Shown here piece after piece: positions 27,401 to 35,531 of a DNA stretch of 64,000 nucleotides. Location of the stretch: the NCBI GenBank assembly GCA_020632715.1, contig JACKFA010000001.1, positions 558,001-622,000 of the forward strand, written 5' to 3'. Position 1 is the first letter of the stretch. Every line of letters starts with the position of its first letter. Made by a program: the position numbers and the translations under genes. Source of the stretch: Deltaproteobacteria bacterium. Its GTDB lineage: Bacteria > Myxococcota_A > UBA9042 > PHBI01. Under the pieces are notes generated by a model. That model saw nothing but the letters and a program-made list of their open reading frames with translations. It had not been told where the DNA came from and did not search any database.

Positions 27401-27810
27401 CCGGGGGTCGCGAGCCCGAAGCGCGCCGTGCGGCTGACCTCGCGCCCCGCGACGAAGAGCGCGACCGAGCGGTTCGACTCGAGCCGGAAGACGAGCTCCC
27501 CGCCCTCCCCGGCCGGCCGCGCGACGGTGGCCTGCGCGAAGCCGACGCCGCTGTGGTCGGCGAGGTCGTAGAACGTCACCTCGCCGTCGGAGAAGCGGCC
27601 GCCCCAGGTGAGCGTGGGGATGAGGTCCCAGCCGGCGCCGGTCTCCTCCTCGGGCGCGAGGCGCCGCGACTCGGGCCCGAGCGGGCGGGCGAAGTCCTCG
27701 GCGGCGGCGCTCCCCCAGGGCGCGGAGAGGCGCCAGTCGAGCACGTAGCCGGCCTCGGCGCCGGCGGCCGCGGCCGCCTCAGGGCCACCGCGCACGAGCG
27801 CCGCCTTCAC
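24487..27810 (-). CDS. DUF3857 / transglutaminase-like TPR protein (main part)
   Basis: About 1107 residues if started at the GTG at 27810. The N-terminal part holds a jelly-roll-like region and TPR-like helices (GRLALAAIDARDKRDDSALA, AQPERHELVRATTQALRAAG), then a DUF3857 region (about 500-700), a transglutaminase-like core and a C-terminal beta domain. The core looks dead: where the family has a catalytic Cys it reads ERKGSRTVALRALAGALG, with Ser in place of Cys, and the usual His before WLDP is missing (YYPLVRVGPRWLDP). Coding-quality sequence in this frame continues upstream of the GTG (GADWESARAAARRQL), so this and the next lipoprotein ORF are probably one gene split by a frameshift. The GTG also overlaps that ORF's stop as GTGA. 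Confidence 0.75.
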   Translation of the reverse strand: MKAALVRGGPEAAAAAGAEAGYVLDWRLSAPWGSAAAEDFARPLGPESRRLAPEEETGAGWDLIPTLTWGGRFSDGEVTFYDLADHSGVGFAQATVARPAGEGGELVFRLESNRSVALFVAGREVSRTARFGLATPGEDVVVATPPAGPFDVTVKLATDDGRGYFRLQVLPRCGGPCGDGAAGGGRATALDPRAIGMSGPGDAAGAVRELVALGLALERPRRDLAAARAAIRRLRGALGDRPVLDQAEGRLAPLDPRLSGDERTGRAAWERVVAALPGSVEGRLALAAIDARDKRDDSALAHLKAAVEAAPHSLDALTALLDHEATRGWEAEALATAETLMPLLPAGPEVARRVVRALRVFGRAALALAVAERADAMFPGALRVQRAELLMDAGRYREAAALYADAAKAQPERHELVRATTQALRAAGDLDGADAVATAFLRARPQDGWGLAERVRIALQRGEKAAAKQAIAAALGLHPDFAPLETLAGWLAGAQSPELAALAPAAELLRAYVAAKGVVGDVDASGYPAATLLSRQVIDVRRDGSYVALTQRVRVIQSKLAADRYGDFRAPGGAELLVVRTLKPDGRVLWPERTAGKSDLSFTELAPGDAIETAWIERGEVDAGDGGYLTSFLFAGLDAPTLAMDVVIHLPPGLDADVRPFNGAPAGTVTSGPADDGGRVIAFHGGPLPAVAREPVATSARVYLPFWDVLVQRADTPRTDAERWAELAVSQREQVQRAIEAGPAVKALAKTLRGDDAAASARNALSWVLRELDGGQAPNVAAETVVSERKGSRTVALRALAGALGLDAELVLCGPEPEGPLPDSANPTPQENRLYYPLVRVGPRWLDPERDGAGFGGLAADLAGARCLRVERDGAELITLPAASPPPSGLDGFDLDVRLEVAPSGLAKGSLTLRADGPIGLANGRDWLREEKKRGAIWQQYAARLSASAQLEGEETRGQGEPLGPVTATLELAIPGFASGDGGRLAVDRVARPALAVDLAGVPDLEQLIALPARETPLRLFPYHETARVVLVAPDGMVWQRPPPEVRVSIAGVTLSQAVTVSGRELTVKRVIDLPAGRVAPGDYPAFRAQLEGAVRDLAAGAVLARP

Positions 27811-28325
27811 GAGCTGCCGCCGGGCCGCCGCGCGCGCGGACTCCCAGTCGGCCCCGGGCGCGCGGCCACGGCGCGGAGCCCGGCGACCACGGCCCTGTCG
27901 GCGTCGGCGACGCCGGCGACGCGCCCCCAGACGGGGTCGAGCGCGCCGGCGAGGAGCTCGGCCACGGCGGGGGTCCGGGCGGCCGCGAGCGCGGCCCCCG
28001 AGACATCCGCGTAGGCGTGGACCCGCAGGTCCCACACGGCGAGCGCCGCGAGCCCGAGCGCGGCGTCGCGGTGCGCGTCCGAGCCGGCGGGCGCCCGCTC
28101 TACCGCATTGCGAAAAGCGGCTGCGGCCCGGTCGCGATCGCCGTCTACGAGCCACGCGAAGGCGCCGTCTTTCGCAACTACGAAAGCGTCGTCCGGGCGC
28201 TCGGCGACCGCGGCGCGCGCGTCGTCCGCGGCGCCCTGCCAGGTCGTCGAGGCGCAGCCGGCGGTCAGCGCGGCCGCCACGAGCCCGACGCCGATCCGGA
28301 GGCGCGCCCCCCGAGGCGCGGTCAT
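27807..28325 (-). CDS. TPR lipoprotein (probable N-terminus of the DUF3857 protein)
   Basis: 172 residues as read. A signal peptide ends in the lipobox LTAGC. A TPR-like helical repeat follows (DARAAVAERPDDAFVVAKDG, DRDRAAAAFRNAVERAPAGS). The last 15 residues (GPTGSPRARRPGGSS) do not look like protein, while the neighbouring frame picks up sensible sequence from about 27855. One extra G in the GGGG run at 27852-27855 would fuse it to the following ORF into a lipoprotein of about 1280 residues. The start overlaps the nucleotidase stop as ATGA, so it is translationally coupled. Confidence 0.75.
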   Translation of the reverse strand: MTAPRGARLRIGVGLVAAALTAGCASTTWQGAADDARAAVAERPDDAFVVAKDGAFAWLVDGDRDRAAAAFRNAVERAPAGSDAHRDAALGLAALAVWDLRVHAYADVSGAALAAARTPAVAELLAGALDPVWGRVAGVADADRAVVAGLRAVAARPGPTGSPRARRPGGSS

Positions 28326-29713
28326 CGCCGGAGCTCGTGCGCCATGCGGTCGCGGGGCGACCGGAAGTACCAGAACGGCGAGTACTGGCGGAAGTTCGAC
28401 ACGCGGGAGGTGTAGACGCACGCGTAGTCCTCGACCTGGGCGCCGAACGCGGAGAGCTCGGCGCGGTCGCGGAAGAGCGGCCCCCAGTAGGGGTTGAAGT
28501 CGTTCGCGATGTGGGCCTCGAGGTCCGAGATCTGCTGGTTCAGCCCGCGCAGGAGCTCCTTCAGCTCCTGCCCGCGCGCGCCGTTCCGCTGCGCGGCGGC
28601 GCGGTCGAGCTCGAGCTGGAAGCGCGCCTCCTCGAGCTCCGCGAGCTCCTCGAGCTCGCCCGTGTGCTGCTCGACGAGCTCGAGCTCGCGCTCCATCTCC
28701 GGCACGACCATCGCGGTGCGCCACGGCATCGTGCGCTTGCTGCGCAGGATGTCGCCGTAGATGTGGTCGCCGACGTAGAGCACGTCGTCGCCCTGGAAGC
28801 CGCCGAGGCGCGACAGCTCGGCCGCGTTCCCGCCGACGTAGATGGCCCCCTTGCGGTGCTGCGCGATGGGCGCGTCGACGACGTTCCAGTCGGCGTCGAC
28901 CTCGCGCATCGGCTCCTCGCTCGAGAAGAAGAGCGGCTTCCGCGCGGAGGTGACGATGAGCTCGAAGTAGTCGCGCCAGCGCGGGTACGCGGGGTGCTCG
29001 CCGTCGAGGAGGTAGCTCATCACGGCTTCGGTGTAGTTCGGCTCGCTGTTCGTCACGATGAACAGCTTCTTGTTGGCCGACCGGAAGCGGTGGAGCGTCT
29101 CGGCGAGGTCGGGATCCTTCCGGATGTAGCGCGGCACGTCCGCGAGGATCCGCGCCTTCAGCGTGCCGTCGCGGTGGAGCATGTCCATCGAGTCGCGGAG
29201 ATCGCCCCACAGGCGCTCGGGCGTCGGCCGCGGCTCGCCCTCGGGGAGCCCGTCGTAGAACGCGATGAGCTGCGAGTAGAGGCTGATCTCCGGCAGCGAG
29301 AACAGCGTGTCGACCATGACGATCGACGGGTCCGCCGGCGACAGCATGCGGTTCGTGTAGGTCGTGCGGCGGAGCTCCTTGTCGAGGGGCCCGCCGCCGT
29401 GCCAGACGCGCCCGACGAAGCGGTGCGAGTCCATCTTGAAGACGTTGCCGTGCGCCTTGTCGACCGCGAGCCCGCGGATCGCGAAGCCCGGCTCGTACTT
29501 CGCCTGGAGGACCCGCTCGTCGTAGCCGTGCTGCTGCGAGAGCCGCTCGAGCACCATCTCCGACTGGAGGTGCTCCATGGCCTCCTCGTAGATGGCGAGC
29601 GTGTAGTCCATGTCGAAGCCGACGAACCGGATGCGGTCCATGCGCAGGTTCCGGTTGCAGAAGATCCGGCGCGGATACGGGACGCGCGCCTCGTCGCGTG
29701 TGACTGACTCCAT
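28322..29713 (-). CDS. HAD-superfamily 5'-nucleotidase (HAD-IG type)
   Basis: A 463-residue protein of the purine 5'-nucleotidase-like HAD family. The catalytic motif is FVGFDMDYTLAIY near residue 30 (D-x-D-x-T), motif II is LFIVTNSEPNY near 220, and the acidic motif is DDVLYVGDHIYGDILRSK near 330. A long coiled-coil stretch (EMERELELVEQHTGELEELA) and a C-terminal NDFNPYWGPLFRDR region are typical. It should remove phosphate from nucleoside monophosphates such as IMP or GMP. The ATG at 29713 lies 6 bases after a -10 box. Its stop overlaps the lipoprotein start. Confidence 0.92.
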   Translation of the reverse strand: MESVTRDEARVPYPRRIFCNRNLRMDRIRFVGFDMDYTLAIYEEAMEHLQSEMVLERLSQQHGYDERVLQAKYEPGFAIRGLAVDKAHGNVFKMDSHRFVGRVWHGGGPLDKELRRTTYTNRMLSPADPSIVMVDTLFSLPEISLYSQLIAFYDGLPEGEPRPTPERLWGDLRDSMDMLHRDGTLKARILADVPRYIRKDPDLAETLHRFRSANKKLFIVTNSEPNYTEAVMSYLLDGEHPAYPRWRDYFELIVTSARKPLFFSSEEPMREVDADWNVVDAPIAQHRKGAIYVGGNAAELSRLGGFQGDDVLYVGDHIYGDILRSKRTMPWRTAMVVPEMERELELVEQHTGELEELAELEEARFQLELDRAAAQRNGARGQELKELLRGLNQQISDLEAHIANDFNPYWGPLFRDRAELSAFGAQVEDYACVYTSRVSNFRQYSPFWYFRSPRDRMAHELRR

Positions 29714-29719
29714 CGGGGC

Positions 29720-29749
29720 GTGCTAGCACGGCGGTCGCCGGGGCGGCAA
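29720..29749 (-). promoter_or_regulatory. Promoter giving a leaderless nucleotidase mRNA
   Basis: On the minus strand TTGCCG (29749-29744), an 18-base spacer and TAGCAC (29725-29720), then only 6 bases to the ATG at 29713. Confidence 0.5.
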
Positions 29750-29844
29750 GCCGCGCCGTCACGGGCCGCGGCGCGAGGCGGCCGGGCGTGTCCGGGGCGG
29801 CGATCGTGCTACCGTCGGGGTCGGCTCCGACGGAGGACGTGGAC

Positions 29845-30762
29845 ATGCCGACCGTAGCGCGCTCGCTCCTGGCTCTCTGCCTGTCGATCCCGTGGGCCGG
29901 CGCGCTCGCCGCGTGCCCGGGGACGCAGGTGAAGGGGGCGCAGACAGCGCCCGTCGCCGAGCTGTCGGGGCTCGCCATCGTGCCGGGCGCGCCCGGAGAG
30001 CTCGTCGCCATCGGCGACCACGACTGGGACGTCGCCTTCTTCTCGGCGGACGGCGCCGCGGCCGCGACGCTCCGGCGCGCGCGCCCCGACGACGGCGGCA
30101 AGCGCTCGCAGTACGAGGCGGTCGCGGTCGACGGGGCCGGCCGCGCCTGGCTCTTGTCGGAGCACCCGAGCCGCGTCGAGGTCTGGGAGCGGGCCGGCGA
30201 CGGGCTCCGCCGCGTGGCGCGGGTCGCCCTCGACGTGCCGGCCGGGCACCCGCTCGCGCGCGACTGGGCGGCCGACGACAACGCCCGCGGCGAGGGGATC
30301 GTGCTGCTCGAGGGCGGTCACCTGCTCGTCGCGAAGCAGAAGAAGCCGCGCGCGCTCATCGAGTTCGGGCCCGAGGGGGCCGCCCCGGTCGGGGTCCGCG
30401 CCGCGCCGACCGCCCCGCCCACGCCCGAGGCCCGCGACGCCCGCTACGTGCCGCTCGCGGTGTGGCGCCTCGACGCGGCCGGCGAGGCGGCGCTCGGCTC
30501 TTTGAACGACCTCGCCTGGGGCCCGGGCGGCGGGCTCTACGTCGTCGCGAGCAAGCCCGCGCCGCGCGTCGCGAGGCTCCGGCTGCCGCTCGACCCAGGC
30601 GGCGGCGCGCTCGCCGTCGACGGCGCCCCCTGGGACGTCGGCCACGCCGAGCTCGGGAAGGCCGAGGGGCTCGCGTTCCTGCCGGACGGCCGCGCGGTGG
30701 TCGGGTTCGACGCCGACGCGGGCGCGCCGAACGTCATCGTGGTCGCGCCGCCCGCGCCCTGA
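29845..30762 (+). CDS. Secreted beta-propeller lipoprotein (SdiA-regulated/esterase-like)
   Basis: A 305-residue protein started at the ATG at 29845 because GGAGG lies 8 bases upstream and the signal peptide begins there; it ends in a lipobox (GALAACPG). The mature part has propeller-like strands (LSGLAIVPGAPGELVAIGDH, EAVAVDGAGRAWLLSEHPSR, NDLAWGPGGGLYVVASKPAP, EGLAFLPDGRAVVGFDADAG), resembling SdiA-regulated and phytase-like esterase propellers. No clear active site is seen. It diverges from the nucleotidase operon and converges with maiA. Confidence 0.7.
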   Translation: MPTVARSLLALCLSIPWAGALAACPGTQVKGAQTAPVAELSGLAIVPGAPGELVAIGDHDWDVAFFSADGAAAATLRRARPDDGGKRSQYEAVAVDGAGRAWLLSEHPSRVEVWERAGDGLRRVARVALDVPAGHPLARDWAADDNARGEGIVLLEGGHLLVAKQKKPRALIEFGPEGAAPVGVRAAPTAPPTPEARDARYVPLAVWRLDAAGEAALGSLNDLAWGPGGGLYVVASKPAPRVARLRLPLDPGGGALAVDGAPWDVGHAELGKAEGLAFLPDGRAVVGFDADAGAPNVIVVAPPAP

Positions 30763-30777
30763 GAGCGCTCAGACCGA

Positions 30778-31455
30778 TCAGCGCAGCTCGTCCGGGGTGT
30801 CGGGCTGGCCGCTCGGGTGGGCGCGGCGGAAGGCGTCGAGCTCGCCCGCGGCCGCCGCGACGCGCGCGATCGTCGGGAAGCGCGCCATCTCGCAGGCGAA
30901 GCGGTGGGCGTTGTAGACCTGCGGCACGATCATCAGGTCCGCGAGGGTGACCTCGTCGCCGAAGGCGTACGTGCCCGCGACGTCCGCGAGGATCGCCTCG
31001 AGGCCCTCGAAGCCGCGCTCGATCCAGTGGCGCGACCAGCCGTCCGTGCCGGCCTTGTCGAGCCCGTGCTCGTGGGCGAGGCGCTTCAGGACCTTCAGGT
31101 TCTGGAGCGGCTGGATCGAGCTGTTCACGATCTGCACGAGCTGCCGGACGCGCGCGCGGTCGACGGGGTCCGCCGGCAGGAGCGGCCGCTCGGGGTGCGC
31201 CTCCTCGAGGTACTCGAGGATCGCGACCGACTGCGCGAGCGCGACCTCGGCCCCGTCCGGGCGCGTCACGACCAGCGTCGGGAGCTCGCTCATCGGGTTC
31301 AGCGCGCGGTAGCCGTCGCTGAACTGCTGCCCGCCGTCCGCCACGAGGTTCACCGGGTGGTAGTCGAACCGGATCCCCTTCCAGTAGAGCGCCGTCCGAA
31401 CGCGGTACGACGCGCTCGAGCGGAAGTAGCTGTAGAGCTGGTAGGGCGCGCTCAT
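30778..31455 (-). CDS. maiA: Maleylacetoacetate isomerase (zeta-class GST)
   Basis: A 225-residue protein, standard length. The N-terminal thioredoxin-fold part has the zeta-class motif YFRSSASYRVR (residues 10-20), and ELPTLVV follows for glutathione binding. The C-terminal helical part has FGDEVTLADLMIVPQVYNAHRF. It uses glutathione to isomerise maleylacetoacetate to fumarylacetoacetate in tyrosine/phenylalanine breakdown. Its start overlaps the stop of the fumarylacetoacetase-like gene as ATGA, so the last two enzymes of the pathway are coupled. Confidence 0.95.
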   Translation of the reverse strand: MSAPYQLYSYFRSSASYRVRTALYWKGIRFDYHPVNLVADGGQQFSDGYRALNPMSELPTLVVTRPDGAEVALAQSVAILEYLEEAHPERPLLPADPVDRARVRQLVQIVNSSIQPLQNLKVLKRLAHEHGLDKAGTDGWSRHWIERGFEGLEAILADVAGTYAFGDEVTLADLMIVPQVYNAHRFACEMARFPTIARVAAAAGELDAFRRAHPSGQPDTPDELR

Positions 31456-32435
31456 CCGACGTGCCTCACGACCTCCTGCTCGATGACCCCGAAGACGCTC
31501 TGCCCGTCGCGGACGACCTCGATGCGCACCGTGTCCCCGAACTGCATGAACGGCGTCCGGAACTCGCCGGTGTCGATCTTCTCGATCATCCGCTTCTCGG
31601 CGATGCAGCAGCTCCCGCGCGAGCGATCCTCGTTCGACACGGTGCCGCTCCCGACGATGGCGCCGGCGCCGAGCGGGCGCGTGCGGGTCACGTGCGCGAT
31701 GAGCTCGTGGAAGCCGAACTGCATCTCCGGGCCGGCGTTCGGGTTCCCGAAGCGCTCGCCGTTCCAGTGGACGTCGACGTCGACGTGGGCGCGGCCGTCC
31801 TGCCAGGCGTCGCCGAGCTCGTCCGGGGTCACGGCGAACGGCGCGAACGCGGTCGACGGCTTGCTCACGTAGAAGCCGAAGCCCTTCGCGAGCTCGTTCG
31901 GGATGAGGTTCCGGAGGGACACGTCGTTCAGGAGGGCGACGAGGCGCACGTGCCCGAGGGCGTCGGCGGCGCTCGTGCCGTAGGGGACGTCGCCCGTGAT
32001 GACGGCGAGCTCCGCCTCGAAGTCGATGCCCCAGTCGGTGCTCGCGTGGGCGATGTCGTCGCGGTGGCCGAGGAAGGCGTCGGAGCCGCCCTGGTAGACG
32101 AGCGGATCGGTGAGGAAGCTCTCGGGCATCTCGGCGCCGCGGGCGCGCCGGACGAGGCGCACGTGGTTCAGGAAGGCCGACCCGTCGACCCAGTGGTAGG
32201 CGCGCGGGAGCGGCGCCCGGAAGCGCCTCGAGGCGACGTCGAAGGCGTCGGCGACCTCCCCCTTCTCGAGGGCCTCGGCGCGGGCGCGGAGCGCCGGGAG
32301 GACCTCGTCCCAGCGGTCGAGCGCGGCCTGCAGGGTGGGCGCGATGTCCGCGGCGTGCGCGGCGACGGCGAGGTCGCGCCGCGCAATCACGAGCGCGCCG
32401 TCGCGCGTGCCGTCGTCGATGGTTCCGAGCTTCAT
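31452..32435 (-). CDS. Fumarylacetoacetate hydrolase family protein
   Basis: A 327-residue FAH-family enzyme started at MKLGTIDDGT (32435), which has a strong GGGAGGAT site 4 bases upstream. The metal-binding acidic motif DWGIDFEAELAVITGDV and GFGFYVSKPSTAFAPFAV, RTRPLGAGAIVGSGTVSNED are family features of the short bacterial fumarylacetoacetases. Together with the coupled maiA it should split fumarylacetoacetate into fumarate and acetoacetate, the last step of tyrosine degradation. Homogentisate dioxygenase is not in the window. Confidence 0.92.
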   Translation of the reverse strand: MKLGTIDDGTRDGALVIARRDLAVAAHAADIAPTLQAALDRWDEVLPALRARAEALEKGEVADAFDVASRRFRAPLPRAYHWVDGSAFLNHVRLVRRARGAEMPESFLTDPLVYQGGSDAFLGHRDDIAHASTDWGIDFEAELAVITGDVPYGTSAADALGHVRLVALLNDVSLRNLIPNELAKGFGFYVSKPSTAFAPFAVTPDELGDAWQDGRAHVDVDVHWNGERFGNPNAGPEMQFGFHELIAHVTRTRPLGAGAIVGSGTVSNEDRSRGSCCIAEKRMIEKIDTGEFRTPFMQFGDTVRIEVVRDGQSVFGVIEQEVVRHVG

Positions 32436-32508
32436 CGCGATCCTCCCTGGGTCTTCGGGGCCACGCCGCGCGATCGGCGCCGCCGAGCGCGCCGCGGGCG
32501 CGGTCCCC

Positions 32509-32537
32509 TTGCTATGACGACGGCGCCGCCGGCGCAA
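32509..32537 (-). promoter_or_regulatory. Promoter of the tyrosine-catabolism pair
   Basis: On the minus strand TTGCGC (32537-32532), a 17-base spacer and TAGCAA (32514-32509), about 74 bases before the ATG at 32435. Confidence 0.45.
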
Positions 32538-32600
32538 GGGCGAGCGCCACTTCGGCGGCCGGCCCTTGACGCGGCCGCCGCCTTTCGTTGCCATGGCGGG

Positions 32601-34570
32601 GTGCGAGCCGCCCTCCACGCCGCCCTCCCCCTCGTCGCCGCCCTGGTCGTGGCCGCGCCGAGCGTCGATCCGCCCGCGCGCGGGGCGGCGCCGGACCACG
32701 GGGTCTCGCGGACGCCCGACGGCGCCCGGATCCTCCACCGGCGCGTGCCGACGCGCGGCGAGGCGGACGGCGAGGAGCCCGCGCCGATCTTCGTGTACGA
32801 CCCGCTCGCCGGGGGCTCGCTGCCGCAGGAGATCCACCGCGACGGGCAGTCGCTCCCGCGCCCGCCCGAGGCCGACGACGGCGGCGCCGACGCGCTCTAC
32901 TCGCGCGCGGGGGTCACGTCCGCGACGCCGGAGCCCGAGCCGCGCGAGGCGCCTGGGCCGCCGCGCCGGGGACCGCGGCGCCCGGCGGCGCGGCGCCGAG
33001 CGGGCCCGGCAACACGGCGAGCACGAGCGGCGGCGACGCGGCCGCGTTCATGGAGAACCCGTGGCTCGGGATCACGCCCGCGACGGGCGGCGAGACCGCG
33101 CGCCCGACGGAGGGGCCCGGGGAGACGACGCCCTCGCCAGCGGCGGCGCGGCGCGATCCGCCCGCGGGGTCCCCGGCGGAGAAGCCCGTCCCCGATCCGC
33201 GCGCCTCGCTCGGTGACGTCGCGCGGCCGGATCGGCGCACCGGGAAGGAGAGCACGCTCGAGTACCGGACGGTCTTCGACCCGTCGATCGTGCCGTTCAA
33301 GCGCAACCGCGCGCTGAACCGGGTCGAGGCGGACGCGACGCTGACGCTCGCGCGCGGGCGCTACGAGAAGCTCGCGGTCGTCGGGAACCGGCTCGACCCG
33401 GGGCGCGAGGCGTTCTGGGGCTCGGTCGTGCTCGAGGCGCGCGAGGGGGAGCGCGTGCCGCTCCCGAGCGTCGCGCCGGACAGCCGCATCCTCTCGGCGC
33501 AGGCGACGCCCGAGGTCGGGCTCGTGTTCGAGCGCGACGACGCCGACAACGTCTACGTGACCGCCTCGCGGTCGGGCCGCTTCCGGCTCGTCTTCGTGAT
33601 GGACGCGCCGACGAGCTACTTCGGGCGGGCGCTCCCCACGGGGCTCACGGTGAAGGACGTGCCGGCGCCGCTCAGGCCGACCGTGCCGCGCGCCATCGCG
33701 CGGGACGCAGACGTCGTCGCCGGGGCGATCGGCGTCACGAAGGCGACCCCCTACGACGCGCTGCTCGACGCGCTCGTCGCCTACTTCCGGGGCTTCGAGC
33801 CCGGCGAGCCGCCGGAGCCGAGCGGGGCGTCGATCTACCGGGAGCTCGCCCTCGGGAAGCGCGGGATCTGCCGGCATCGCGGGCACGGCTTCGTCGTGAC
33901 GGCGCAGGCGCTCGGCGTGCCCGCGCGCTACGTGTTCAACGAGGCGCACGTCTTCGTGGAGGTGTACGTGCCGGGCCCCGACGCGGGCTGGCTCCGCATC
34001 GACCTCGGCGGCGGCGCCGATCGGCTCGTGGTCCACGGGAGCCGCGACAAGACGCTCCACCAGCCGCGGGTGCGCGATCCCTTCGCGCAGCCGGACCCCT
34101 TCGGGGAGGCGAGCGGCCACGCGGCGGGCGCCACCACGGTCGAGGGGCTGCCGACGACGACGGGGCGCGCGCGGCCGGCCGGGGCGACGTCGCCCGTCGC
34201 CGACGAGGCGCTCCCGGAGTCGATAGGCGCCCTCCTGAACCGGGCGATCCCGCGACCGGCGGCGGCCCCGACGAAGACGCCGACGTTCACGTCGATGGCG
34301 TTCGACGAGGCGTTCGCGTTCCGCGGGGCGAGCCTGCGCGTGACGGGGCGGGTCGTCGACGGCGGCGGGCGCCCGGTGCGCGACGGCACCGTGCAGGTGC
34401 TGCTCCTGCGCGACGGGCGCGCCGTGGCCCTCCTCGGGACGGCGCTCCTCGCGGGCGACGGCGGCTACGTGGCGGACGTGCGGATCCCCGAGGCGCAGCC
34501 GCTCGGGACCTACGACCTCGTGGCCGAGTTCCTCGGCAACGCGCAGATGGCGCCGTCCACGAGCGACTGA
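32601..34570 (+). CDS. Secreted transglutaminase-like protein, interrupted by an apparent frameshift
   Basis: The N-terminus reads well from a GTG at 32601 (signal peptide RAALHAALPLVAALVVAAP, then about 95 residues) up to about 32950. The rest reads well in the next frame to 34570. One extra G in the GGG at 32953-32955 would join them into about 657 residues. The C-terminal part has a transglutaminase-like domain with all three catalytic positions: GICRHRG (Cys), NEAHVFVEVYV (His), WLRIDLGG (Asp), then an Ig-like beta domain (RGASLRVTGRVVDGGG). As sequenced, only a protein started inside, such as at the ATG at 33050, would contain the catalytic part. It may be a periplasmic or surface cysteine protease or cross-linking enzyme. 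Confidence 0.7.
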
Positions 34571-34667
34571 GGCCGGTCCGGTCCCGGTGACAGCGCGCGC
34601 GCCCGCGGCGCAGCGAGCGCTTCAGCGCGCCGGTGACACGCCCGATGACACGGAGGTGAGTCGGCGC

Positions 34668-34699
34668 TTGACCGGCTTTTGATAATGATTATCATCACC
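34668..34699 (+). promoter_or_regulatory. Fur box over the promoter of the bfd-bfr operon
   Basis: TTGACC (34668-34673), a 16-base spacer and TATCAT (34690-34695) form a promoter. GATAATGATTATCATCACC at 34681-34699 matches the 19-base Fur consensus (GATAATGATAATCATTATC) at 16 of 19 positions and covers the -10. Iron-bound Fur should repress the operon, although iron-storage genes are sometimes activated in other ways. Confidence 0.8.
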
Positions 34700-34753
34700 A
34701 CGATTCGGCGGCCCGTTCGGCCCCGACCGTGTGATGGCCGAGGTGAGCGAACC

Positions 34754-34966
34754 ATGATCGTGTGCGTCTGCGAAGGGGTCTCCGATCGGGTCGTCCGGGC
34801 GCACATCCAGCGCGGCTCGGACTCCGTCGAGGCGCTCGGCCAGAGCTGCCGCGCCGGGACGGACTGTGGTCGCTGCCGGGACATGCTGCGCACGCTCGTC
34901 GCCGAGCGGGCGCTGCAGCGCGCGTCGACGGCGCCGCTCAAGCTCCCCGAGCCCGAGGCGACCTGA
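34754..34966 (+). CDS. bfd: Bacterioferritin-associated ferredoxin
   Basis: A 70-residue protein started at MIVCVCEGV, the normal Bfd start, although the reading frame is open further upstream through the Fur box. The [2Fe-2S] ligands are C4 and C6 (CVC) and the pair in TDCGRC near residue 38-41. Bfd docks on bacterioferritin and passes electrons to reduce and release stored iron. It is followed by bfr 79 bases downstream. Confidence 0.93.
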   Translation: MIVCVCEGVSDRVVRAHIQRGSDSVEALGQSCRAGTDCGRCRDMLRTLVAERALQRASTAPLKLPEPEAT

Positions 34967-35045
34967 GCCGGTCACCGGGGTTTGACAGGCGGCGCCTCGC
35001 TGTTCGACGCTCGCGCGGGAGAATCCCATCCGAGGAGCGCGAGCC

Positions 35046-35531
35046 ATGCCGAAGACCCCGCCCGACAAGAAGATCATCGTCCTCCTGAACGAGATCCTCA
35101 CCGGCGAGCTCACCGCCGTGAACCAGTACTTCCTGCACGCGCGCATGTGCCGGAACTGGGGCTTCGCGCGGCTCGAGAAGAAGATCTACGCCGAGAGCAT
35201 CGACGAGATGAAGCACGCCGATCGGCTCATCGAGCGGATCCTCTACCTCGGCGGGCTCCCGAACGTGCAGCGCCTCGGCAAGGTCAACATCGGGGAGACC
35301 GTCGCCGAGATGCTCGCCTGCGATCTGAAGGTCGAGGAGGAGGCCATCCCGCGGCTGAACGCCGGCATCGCCACCTGCCGCGAGAGCGGCGACAACGGCA
35401 CGCGCCACCTGCTCGAGGAGCTGCTCGTCTCCGAGGAGGAGCACCTCGACTGGCTCGAGACGCAGCTCGAGCTCATCGACCAGATCGGGCTCCAGAACTA
35501 CCTCTCGCAGCAGGTCCACGCCGATGAGTGA
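35046..35531 (+). CDS. bfr: Bacterioferritin
   Basis: A 161-residue four-helix iron-storage protein. The haem-ligand Met lies in DEMKHADR (near 52), and the ferroxidase diiron ligands are seen as E18 (GELTAVNQY), E51/H54 (DEMKHAD), E94 (VEEEAIP) and E127/H130 (SEEEHLDW). GAGGAGCGCGAGCC precedes the ATG. A consensus TTGACA lies at 34982-34987 with no clear -10. It oxidises and stores iron, working with Bfd. Its stop overlaps the next gene start by 8 bases. Confidence 0.97.
   Translation: MPKTPPDKKIIVLLNEILTGELTAVNQYFLHARMCRNWGFARLEKKIYAESIDEMKHADRLIERILYLGGLPNVQRLGKVNIGETVAEMLACDLKVEEEAIPRLNAGIATCRESGDNGTRHLLEELLVSEEEHLDWLETQLELIDQIGLQNYLSQQVHADE

Noticed and set aside
27852..27858. CCCGGGG as a programmed -1 frameshift site in the DUF3857 gene
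   Set aside because: The heptamer is in the right frame, but it is a common string in this DNA, no downstream stimulatory structure was identified, and the second broken gene (32953) has no such site, so a missing G is simpler.
30759..30772. Terminator between the propeller lipoprotein gene and maiA
   Set aside because: CTGAG/CTCAG pairs over only five bases with no T-run; too weak to call.
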